A stretch of 64,000 nt of DNA from Thermoanaerobaculia bacterium. Its GTDB lineage: Bacteria > Acidobacteriota > Thermoanaerobaculia > Multivoradales > J023. The stretch spans positions 72,936 through 136,935 of the forward strand of contig JALCBJ010000003.1 in NCBI GenBank assembly GCA_028066595.1. The letters are read 5' to 3'. Positions within the stretch are counted from its first letter, which is position 1; each line of letters opens with the position of its first letter. Shown in pieces: positions 56,571-64,000 of this stretch. The translations under genes were made by a program, and so were the position numbers. The notes beneath the pieces are model-generated. The model worked only from the letters and a program-made list of their open reading frames with translations. It did no database searches and was not told the DNA's origin.

Positions 56571-58070
56571 TCAATCGACATACCCCAGAGCCTTCAAAAG
56601 CTCCTTTTCGCGCTCTTTTCCCAAACCCTCATCGCCAGACGCGACTTTCTCCTCCCACGCTGCGATCAAACTCTCAAGGTAGACATCGAGCCGAGCCCGC
56701 CTCTGCATCGCTAAAGCTCGCTCCGGCATTGCGATATCCAGTCTACCGGAGGTGCTCAAACGATAGTGGACCGGCTTCATATCCAGCATATCGTCGTCGT
56801 CCAGTACGCCGCGCAACTGCAGCAGCTCGTCGCCGACTCGGACCTGCGTCCACATCAGGGTTGGGTCCGTGCGTGGGTAGTAGCGGCGGAAGTGATGCCA
56901 GTCGGCTGACGCTTCACTGACGGCGCCGGCGACCACCGCTGTATGGCTATAAGCCTCCAGATCAGGTTCAGGAGAGTCACCACGGATCGCTGCCGCCAAA
57001 TCGACACCGTTCCAAGGCTGGTCAGGTAGTTTCGGCGGCGCAATTCCCGCCAGCGAAGCGAGTGTGGGCAAGAGGTCGGTGGAACGGGTGACGGCCTCGT
57101 AGCGGCGAGGCTCCAGGCTCTTCCCGCGTATCAGAAGCGGCACCCGCAGCACCTCCGGCGCCAGCTGGAAGCCGTGGGTGAATGGGAAGAGCAAATCCTC
57201 GCGGTAAAACACCTCACCGTGATCGGCCGTGAAGACGACCAAGCTCTCCTCCTCCAAACCGTACATGGCAACGGCATCGAGCAGCCTGCCAAAGTGGGCA
57301 TCGAGCTGCCATAGGTTGGATCGGTAGAGAACTTGAACAACGCGTGCCAAGAAAGCGACATCGTCGTCGCTGAGCCCGCGCTCAGCGACAACCGCCGGGA
57401 AGTCGCGTTGCAGCTTGGCATCGAGGTCACGGTACATGTGAACGAAAGAGTAGAAGCGCTCTGGTTCATCCCGCAACACGTTGCATTCCCACGGATGCGC
57501 ATCACAAAAGGGCTCGAGCGCCACCAACCGGAACGGCGAGTGAACGAGGATGTGGTTCACTACCACCAGCGCTCGGGAGCTCGGATCGTCACGTAGTCCA
57601 GCGAGCAGTTGCATCAGCTCGGGCGTGTCGCTATCGGGTACCGCCATGTGCTGCTCGTGGGCGCCACGCCCGTAGCCCAACTCGGGCGAAGCCATCATGT
57701 GCTGTAGCCAAGCCGCGACATAGAAGCCCCCATTGCGGAAAACCTCGGTGAGCCACGGGCCCTCAGCGCTCGAAACATCTGCCGGGTGGTAAAAGACCCC
57801 GTGCCCGTCGCTTTGGCGGCCGGAGAAGATCGATGCGTACGCCGGGCCCGACTGCCCGTCCTCCGTCATGTGGCGCTCGAAGACCACCGACTGCGCCGCG
57901 AAGTCCTTGAGTCGCGGTGTGTAGGTCGCGTCTCCGTAGGGAGCCACGAACTCGGCATTCACGGTACACGGCGCATAGAGCAAGACGAGCCTCGGAGCAC
58001 GATCTGGCTCGGGGCCACCACATGCACCCAAGACAACCCAAGCGGCACCGATCAGGAAGATGCGTCGCAT
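56571..58070 (-). CDS. Divergent sulfatase-fold lipoprotein (paralog B)
   Basis: 'GAAWVVLGACGG' lipobox; 'VVFERHMTEDGQSGPAYASIFSGRQSDGHG', 'LVVFTADHGEVFYREDLLFPFTHGFQLAPEVLRVPLLIRGK'; extensive similarity to paralog A. Confidence 0.88.
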   Translation of the reverse strand: MRRIFLIGAAWVVLGACGGPEPDRAPRLVLLYAPCTVNAEFVAPYGDATYTPRLKDFAAQSVVFERHMTEDGQSGPAYASIFSGRQSDGHGVFYHPADVSSAEGPWLTEVFRNGGFYVAAWLQHMMASPELGYGRGAHEQHMAVPDSDTPELMQLLAGLRDDPSSRALVVVNHILVHSPFRLVALEPFCDAHPWECNVLRDEPERFYSFVHMYRDLDAKLQRDFPAVVAERGLSDDDVAFLARVVQVLYRSNLWQLDAHFGRLLDAVAMYGLEEESLVVFTADHGEVFYREDLLFPFTHGFQLAPEVLRVPLLIRGKSLEPRRYEAVTRSTDLLPTLASLAGIAPPKLPDQPWNGVDLAAAIRGDSPEPDLEAYSHTAVVAGAVSEASADWHHFRRYYPRTDPTLMWTQVRVGDELLQLRGVLDDDDMLDMKPVHYRLSTSGRLDIAMPERALAMQRRARLDVYLESLIAAWEEKVASGDEGLGKEREKELLKALGYVD

Positions 58071-58510
58071 GCCTGATGCTAGCCCGCCACCAAGGCTGAT
58101 TGGATCAGACTGCGACGTCCACACAGTTCGGCCCTGTGTCCATGATCGGCATTCATAGTGTCGGCTCGGGACCCAGTTTTCAGGACGCCGCCCCAAAAAC
58201 AACCGCAACATATTGTGCTCAAATCCAACAGGTCTACCATATATCGATAATTTCCCGACCAACCTTTCAATAGGTTCCAGGGACCGGCCGACTCAGTTGG
58301 GTCTGGAGGTCTGATGTCTCTTTCGTGAGACCACTCCGCTCCACTGCTGACCCTAGCACTGGTTTCACGGGTAGTTTTCGAGCAATTCCAGGGCTTGAAA
58401 CGGCTGCAATGAAGGGTATTTACGTCGACCTCTCGGACATCTGAGAGGGGTCCTCAGAGCATTTCTCCTGACCAGGGGGTGGTGTTTCAGGAAGATTTCG
58501 GGGACAATAT

Positions 58511-58545
58511 TGGACTGACGTGGACCGCAGTGGACAAATGTGGTC
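58511..58545 (+). promoter_or_regulatory. Putative MraZ operator: four TGGAC/T repeats with 10-bp period
   Basis: tggactgacg tggaccgcag tggacaaatg tggtc located 45-79 bp upstream of the mraZ ATG. Confidence 0.75.
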
Positions 58546-58589
58546 GCCGCTGATACGTTCTGTCGAATCGGACGATTCTAAGACTCAGC

Positions 58590-59030
58590 ATGTTTCGAGG
58601 CAGCTCACCCACCAAGATCGACGACAAAGGTCGCCTCAAGGTACCGACGGAGTTCCGAACGGCCTTGGAGGACGGCTGGGGTGCGGACGTCTTCGTCACC
58701 TCCGTCACGGGTGAGTCGGCGCTGGTCTACCCCTTGCCCAATTGGGAATCGATCGAGCGCAAGCTCGAGGGCGTGCCGTCGTCCAATCGCTCGAAGCAGC
58801 GCTTCTTGGAACGAGTCAACTACTTCGGCCAGCAACTTCGGTTGGACAAACAGGGGCGGGTGGTGATGCCGCAGATCCTCCGAGAAACGGCCGACATCGC
58901 GGGCGACGTGGTGGTCAGCGGGCGCCTCGACCACCTCGAGGTGTGGAACCGCGAACGCTTCGACCAACGCCTCTTGGAGGAGCCGTTTACCAACGAAGAT
59001 TTCGCCAACCTGGCGGAGCTGGGCATCTGA
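58590..59030 (+). CDS. mraZ: Transcriptional regulator MraZ
   Basis: 'MFRGSSPTKIDDKGRLKVPTEFR...RLDKQGRVVMPQILRETADI'; followed by rsmH. Confidence 0.97.
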   Translation: MFRGSSPTKIDDKGRLKVPTEFRTALEDGWGADVFVTSVTGESALVYPLPNWESIERKLEGVPSSNRSKQRFLERVNYFGQQLRLDKQGRVVMPQILRETADIAGDVVVSGRLDHLEVWNRERFDQRLLEEPFTNEDFANLAELGI

Positions 59031-59067
59031 TGTCCCGAAGACCCTCCTCGTACGAGATGGAGCTCCC

Positions 59068-60117
59068 ATGGAAACCGCCGGAATGCCGACCCACGCGCCG
59101 GTGCTCGTGCGCGAGGTCCTCGACCTTCTCGCCCCGGCGCTCGCAGGAGGCGGCTGGACCGTCGACACCACATTGGGCCTGGGCGGTCACGCCGCGGCCG
59201 TTCTCGACCGATTCCCAAGCGTCCGTCTCTTCGGCCTCGATCGCGATCCGCGGGCTCTCCAGATCGCTGCCCAGCGCCTCGCTCCCTTCGGTGAACGTGT
59301 GCTCCTCGAACGGGGCCGGTTCTCCGACCTCACGGACCGTCTCGATCGCCACGGCATCCGACGAGTCCGGGGCCTGCTGGCGGACCTCGGCGTTTCCTCC
59401 ATGCAGCTCGACATCCCCTCCCGTGGCTTTTCCTTCCAGGCGAACGCACCCCTCGACATGCGGATGGGTGCCGCAGCCGTCGACCGGTCCGAACCCACTT
59501 TCCTGTCCGCCGAGGCCGAGTCACTTCTGGCTCGCGCCAAGGCTCTAGACATCGAACCCGACGAACCGACGGCCCACGACATCGTCAACCGCTATCCGGA
59601 GGAAGAGTTGGCCAACATCTTCAAGCAGTACGGCGAAGAACGACACGCCCGGCGCATCGCTCGCGGCATCGCCGAGGCGCGTCGTGAGCAGCCCGTGGAA
59701 ACCACGGGCGAGCTGGCGAAGCTGGTGGCGGAATGGAAACCGGTACCGCCCCGCCACGGCGGCCGTCGGCCCGGTCAGCGAAATCTGCATCCCGCGACGC
59801 AAGTCTTCCAAGCTCTCCGCATGGAGGTGAACCGGGAGATGGACGAGCTGGAGTCGTTGCTCGACCAAGCGGTCACGCTGCTGGAGAAAGAGGGCTGTCT
59901 GGCGATCATCTCGTACCACTCCGGGGAGGATCGCGCGGTCAAACACACGCTACGCGACCTGGCGACCGGGCAGATCGACCGAGTCACCGGACGTCCCCGC
60001 GCCGAGACCCAGGTGATCGAGGTGCTGACCAAGAAGCCCGTACGCCCTACCGACGCCGAGGTCGCTCAGAATCCTCGCTCGCGCTCCGCACGCCTGCGGG
60101 CGGCTCGCCGCATCTAG
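59068..60117 (+). CDS. rsmH: 16S rRNA (cytosine(1402)-N(4))-methyltransferase
   Basis: 'HAPVLVREVLDLLAPALAGGGWTVDTTLGLGGHAAAVLDRFP...ATQVFQALRMEVNREMDELESLL...IISYHSGEDRAVKHTLRDL'. Confidence 0.98.
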   Translation: METAGMPTHAPVLVREVLDLLAPALAGGGWTVDTTLGLGGHAAAVLDRFPSVRLFGLDRDPRALQIAAQRLAPFGERVLLERGRFSDLTDRLDRHGIRRVRGLLADLGVSSMQLDIPSRGFSFQANAPLDMRMGAAAVDRSEPTFLSAEAESLLARAKALDIEPDEPTAHDIVNRYPEEELANIFKQYGEERHARRIARGIAEARREQPVETTGELAKLVAEWKPVPPRHGGRRPGQRNLHPATQVFQALRMEVNREMDELESLLDQAVTLLEKEGCLAIISYHSGEDRAVKHTLRDLATGQIDRVTGRPRAETQVIEVLTKKPVRPTDAEVAQNPRSRSARLRAARRI

Positions 60118-60138
60118 GGCCGGCTCGAAGCCGAGGCC

Positions 60139-60510
60139 ATGCGGAGTCCCTACGCAGTCCACAAGCCGGTCGAGAACGCGTACCTGGTACGCGAGCGGGA
60201 GAGCCGTCGCCTGCGCGAGCTGGCAGCGGTGGCCGCAACGGTCATCTTGCTGGGCGCCGCGTTCCTGGCTTACACCTGGATCCACACAGAGATCACCCGC
60301 ATCGGGTACGACGTCAACCAGTTGGAAGGCCAGCTGCACGAGCTGCAGCAGCAAGAACGCCTTCTCCGCCTCGAGATCTCCCAGAAAACCCAACCCAGAA
60401 TCATCGAACAACGCGCCCGCAGTGAGCTCGACATGCGGCCACCCACCGTCCTCCAAACCGTCTTCTGGCACGAGGTGGCCGACGGGACGGCCCAACCGGA
60501 CCCGCCCTGA
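60139..60510 (+). CDS. ftsL: Cell division protein FtsL-like
   Basis: Short single-TM bitopic protein with coiled coil 'GYDVNQLEGQLHELQQQERLLRLEIS' in canonical rsmH-ftsL-ftsI position. Confidence 0.8.
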   Translation: MRSPYAVHKPVENAYLVRERESRRLRELAAVAATVILLGAAFLAYTWIHTEITRIGYDVNQLEGQLHELQQQERLLRLEISQKTQPRIIEQRARSELDMRPPTVLQTVFWHEVADGTAQPDPP

Positions 60511-60557
60511 GGACCGGATCCATTGCACAAGCACCCAACACGACCACGATTCACCGG

Positions 60558-60574
60558 CGGGCCCCCTGGGCCCG
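60558..60574. other. Perfect GC inverted repeat in the ftsL-ftsI gap
   Basis: CGGGCCC-CCT-GGGCCCG (7-bp stem, 3-nt loop), no following T-run. Confidence 0.8.
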
Positions 60575-60706
60575 TTGACGCGTTCCTAGGGAACTGACGA
60601 TTCCGATCCGATGAATCGATCCACGAAGATCACGAGCACCTACTCCCAAAGCCAACGCGAGCCCTCGAAGAGCCGGTTCCAAGCCTCCTGACGCCTCCAC
60701 TCTTAA

Positions 60707-62584
60707 ATGTCCAACCAACCTATTTTCCACCCCGCCGCCGAGCGTGTCGTCTGGAATCACGGACGACTCGTGGTGTTGTGCGCGCTCGCTGCGGGCTGGC
60801 TGCTGTTGGCGATGGGACGTCTGTACTGGCTCCAGGTCGAGCGCCACGAACACTTCCTCGGCAAAGCTCTCGAGCAACAGCGCGAGGTCTTGGAGCTCGA
60901 CGCGCCCCGCGGCACGATCTACGACGCGCGCGGGCGAGAGCTGGCGGTGTCCATCGAGGCGATGTCGGTCGTGGCCGACCCGGTGTACTTGCGACGCCTG
61001 GCGGAACCCGCGCCAGGCGAGAACGGCGAGGACGAGAATCGAGAGCCCCTCGATATCGACACCCTGGCCACGCAGCTCGCTGTCGTGCTCGGCCAGGGAA
61101 CCGCCGAGGTGCGAGCGAAGCTCGATTCCGACAAGCGCTTCGTCTGGATCGAGCGCAAGGTCGACCGGCCCGTGGCAGAACGAGTGGCATCGCTCGATCT
61201 GCCGGGTATCCACTTGCTTCCTGAATCCAAGCGCTATTACCCCATGGGAACGCTGGCGGCCCAGATCATCGGGTATGTGGGGACGGACCATCAGGGCTTG
61301 GCAGGGCTCGAAGCTCACTACGACGCTGCAGTGCGCACCGAGAAGGGTCGGACGACGGTCCTGAGGGACGGTCGCGCCGGCACCCTGGTCTACCCAGGTC
61401 TCGGTCGTTCCGAAGCTCGCCCGGGTCACGATCTTCACCTGACCATCGACTCCGTTCTACAGAACATCGTCGAGCGGGAGCTGGCAGCCGGAGTGGAGTC
61501 GTCGAACGCAAGATCCGGCCAGGCGGTGATGCTCGATCCAGAGACCGGCGCCGTGCTGGCGATGGCGTCGGTACCCACCTTTGATCCCAATCGCTGGAAC
61601 GACTACCCCAAGAACACCTGGCGGAACCCTCCGGTACAAGACGCCTACGAGCCCGGTTCGACATTCAAGATGGTGACGCTGGCGGCCGCCCTCGAGTCAG
61701 GCCATGTCGATCCGCTCCTGCCCATTCACTGCGGCAACGGCGTATTTCGCTACGGTTCCAAGACCACGATCAACGATCACAAGAGTTTCGGCGAGCTAAC
61801 GGTCCGTGAAGTCATCGCCAACTCGTCGAACGTCGGCGCCATCCATCTAGGCCGTTTTGCAGGCGAAGACCTGCTCTTCAGTACAATCCGCCGGTTCGGA
61901 TTCGGCGAGCCTACGGGGATCGATCTACCCGGCGAGAGCTCCGGCCAGCTGCGCTCCGCCGACCGCTGGTCGAAGACGGATCCGTTCTACATCTCCTTCG
62001 GCCAGGGAGTCGGCGTGACGGCCATCCAGCTGACCAACGCCTTCGCTGCCTTGGCGAACGACGGTCGACGACTACGTCCCCACGTCGTTCGGCGGGTCGG
62101 AGACCGTGACATCGGCCGCCACGAAGTGCGGGGTCTGGTCGCCGCGCCCTCCACCGTGCGGCAGGTCAAGACCATCCTGGAACAGGTCGTTCTCGACGGT
62201 ACTGCCACCTCCGCCGCGCTCGACGGCTACCGGGCCGCGGGCAAGACCGGCACTGCGGAGAAAGCTGTACCCGGACGGGGCTATCTCGATGGCAGGTACG
62301 TCGCCAGCTTCGTCGGCTTCGCTCCTCTCGAACGTCCCCAGATCGTGCTGTTGGTGCTCCTTGACGAGCCACTACCGCGCTACCACGGCGGCGAAGTCGC
62401 AGCCCCCGTCTTCCGCAACGTAGTCCAAGAGGCTCTGCTCTATCTGGGCGAGCAGGCCCCCCAGCGTGGTCGCCCACTCGGGGAGATCTTGTCCTCTCGG
62501 CTCTTCACCGAGCAGGGCCAGACCCCCGTCGACATCGAAGCGCCGGTGGGCGCGCCCGAAGTGACGACAGGAGGAGTGGGATGA
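60707..62584 (+). CDS. ftsI: Class B penicillin-binding protein (FtsI/PBP3-type transpeptidase)
   Basis: 'DAPRGTIYDARGRELAVS', 'YEPGSTFKMVTLA' SxxK, 'ANSSNVG' SxN, 'AAGKTGTAEKA' KTG. Confidence 0.96.
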   Translation: MSNQPIFHPAAERVVWNHGRLVVLCALAAGWLLLAMGRLYWLQVERHEHFLGKALEQQREVLELDAPRGTIYDARGRELAVSIEAMSVVADPVYLRRLAEPAPGENGEDENREPLDIDTLATQLAVVLGQGTAEVRAKLDSDKRFVWIERKVDRPVAERVASLDLPGIHLLPESKRYYPMGTLAAQIIGYVGTDHQGLAGLEAHYDAAVRTEKGRTTVLRDGRAGTLVYPGLGRSEARPGHDLHLTIDSVLQNIVERELAAGVESSNARSGQAVMLDPETGAVLAMASVPTFDPNRWNDYPKNTWRNPPVQDAYEPGSTFKMVTLAAALESGHVDPLLPIHCGNGVFRYGSKTTINDHKSFGELTVREVIANSSNVGAIHLGRFAGEDLLFSTIRRFGFGEPTGIDLPGESSGQLRSADRWSKTDPFYISFGQGVGVTAIQLTNAFAALANDGRRLRPHVVRRVGDRDIGRHEVRGLVAAPSTVRQVKTILEQVVLDGTATSAALDGYRAAGKTGTAEKAVPGRGYLDGRYVASFVGFAPLERPQIVLLVLLDEPLPRYHGGEVAAPVFRNVVQEALLYLGEQAPQRGRPLGEILSSRLFTEQGQTPVDIEAPVGAPEVTTGGVG

Positions 62585-64000
62585 AGCTCGGGGAGCTCCT
62601 TCGAGGGTGGGAAGACCAGGTCGTCTTGCCCACTGCGGACCATCCAGAGCTGCACGAGCTGGAGATCCGAGGCATCTGCCACGATTCGCGGCGGGCACAA
62701 CCCGGTGATCTCTACGTGGCCATCGTCGGCGAACGGTTCGATGGTCGCGACTTCGCCCGCGAAGCAATAAAGCAGGGTGCGGTCGCGGTGCTCGGCCCCG
62801 ATCCCGATCGGCCCGAGGTACAGCGGAAAGCCCAGGGAGGACACGTCCCGTGGATCGTGTCCGACGAGCCTCGAGAGCTTCTCGGCGATCTGGCAACCCG
62901 CGTCTACGGCTCACCCCACGAGGACCTGCTCACGGTGGGCATCACCGGCACCAACGGCAAGACCACGATCGCTCTGCTCGTGGCCGATGCGCTCGGAGCG
63001 GCAGGGAGACCTTCGGCGGTGCTCGGAACTCTGGGCTGCCACTTCCGGGACATGACCCTCGACGTGGGCGATCGCACGACACCTGAGGCACCGGACCTGT
63101 TCCGGGCACTCCATCGGATTCGCCAGGCCGGCGCCCAAGCCATGGCCATGGAGATCTCCTCCCACGCGCTCGACCTCGGCAGGCTCGGGGGGCTGAAACT
63201 GGACGTTGCCGTCTTCACCAATCTCAGCCGCGACCATCTCGACCATCACGGCGACATGGAAAGCTACTACCGCGCCAAGAAACGGATCTTCTCGCGACTG
63301 AAGCCCGGTGGCGTGGCGGTGGTCTCGGTGGTCGACGATTGGGGCAAGCGCCTGGTCTCCGAGCTGGTCGAAGAGCTCCCCGGTGACGCCAAGCTGGTGG
63401 CCTACGGGCTCGACGAGGGTGACGTGACGGCTGCATCGGCGGCTCTCAGCCTCGATGGTATCCAGGCCACTGTCGAGTCCCCGGACGGCGAGATCAAGGT
63501 TTCCTCGCGCCTCCTCGGCCGGTACAACCTGGAGAATCTGCTGGCAACCATGGCGGTATGCGATGGGCTCGATCTCGACCTCGAGCCCATCGCGGCCGAG
63601 GTGGGTCAGCGTAGTGCTCTGCCGGGTCGACTCGAGCCCGTATGCGCCGTCGACCACCAGCCTTTTCCTGCGTTCCTCGACTATGCCCACACGCCTGGTG
63701 CGATGGAAGCGGCACTGCGCTCCGTACAGGAGCTCACCGAGCGACGGATCATCCTCGTGTTCGGATGTGGTGGTGAGCGCGACCAGGGCAAACGTCCGCT
63801 CATGGGCAAGGTCGCCGGAGAGCTGGCATACGTACCGATCCTCACCTCCGACAATCCCCGGCGCGAAGATCCCATGATGATTCTGGCGGCGGTGGAGAGC
63901 GGCGTCGAGCTATCGGGAAACAAGCGCTACGAGCTGGTGCCCGACCGACGTGAGGCCATCCGTCGAGCCGTCGAGATCGCGTCCCACGACGAAGATGGCG
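62581..64000 (+). CDS. murE: UDP-N-acetylmuramoyl-tripeptide synthetase MurE, truncated by the window edge
   Basis: ATG at 62581 overlapping the ftsI stop; translated by eye: 'VGITGTNGKTTIALLVADAL...EISSHALDLGRL...NLSRDHLDHHGDMESYYRAK...TSDNPRREDPMMI'. Not in the ORF list because no stop lies inside the window. Confidence 0.95.
   Translation, partial: MKLGELLRGWEDQVVLPTADHPELHELEIRGICHDSRRAQPGDLYVAIVGERFDGRDFAREAIKQGAVAVLGPDPDRPEVQRKAQGGHVPWIVSDEPRELLGDLATRVYGSPHEDLLTVGITGTNGKTTIALLVADALGAAGRPSAVLGTLGCHFRDMTLDVGDRTTPEAPDLFRALHRIRQAGAQAMAMEISSHALDLGRLGGLKLDVAVFTNLSRDHLDHHGDMESYYRAKKRIFSRLKPGGVAVVSVVDDWGKRLVSELVEELPGDAKLVAYGLDEGDVTAASAALSLDGIQATVESPDGEIKVSSRLLGRYNLENLLATMAVCDGLDLDLEPIAAEVGQRSALPGRLEPVCAVDHQPFPAFLDYAHTPGAMEAALRSVQELTERRIILVFGCGGERDQGKRPLMGKVAGELAYVPILTSDNPRREDPMMILAAVESGVELSGNKRYELVPDRREAIRRAVEIASHDEDG

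Noticed and set aside
60558-60574. GC hairpin as a Rho-independent terminator
   Set aside because: Strong stem but no downstream U-tract, and it lies inside the dcw operon.

Overview
This is a 64-kb, GC-rich, densely coding bacterial chromosome segment. The mix of an ADOP/MacB-type permease, abundant Ser/Thr kinases, sulfatases, a BlaI/M56 pair and DUF1579 suggests an Acidobacteriota-like genome; that assignment is inference only. About 45 CDS can be supported. Core genes include holA-like, recA, fumC, mtnA, a pilT-type ATPase, a fused branched-chain 2-oxoacid dehydrogenase E1, and the start of a dcw cluster (mraZ-rsmH-ftsL-ftsI-murE, with murE running off the right edge). Other recognisable blocks are a MoxR/DUF58/transglutaminase operon, an exopolysaccharide-type block (two glycosyltransferases, a polyprenyl glycosylphosphotransferase and an SGNH protein), a BlaI/M56/DUF1579/SRPBCC operon with a palindromic operator over the start codon, and a three-gene envelope module (receptor-like Ser/Thr kinase, secreted repeat protein, OmpA-like lipoprotein). 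I saw no tRNA, rRNA, CRISPR array, transposase or prophage. The left edge carries a ~112-bp tandem repeat that continues outside the window. The items most worth follow-up are the kinase/OmpA module, the BlaI/M56 operon and its operator, two tandem sulfatase-fold proteins that appear to have lost N-terminal catalytic residues, and a four-copy 10-bp-period TGGAC array upstream of mraZ. I did not see an unambiguous new defence or mobile system.
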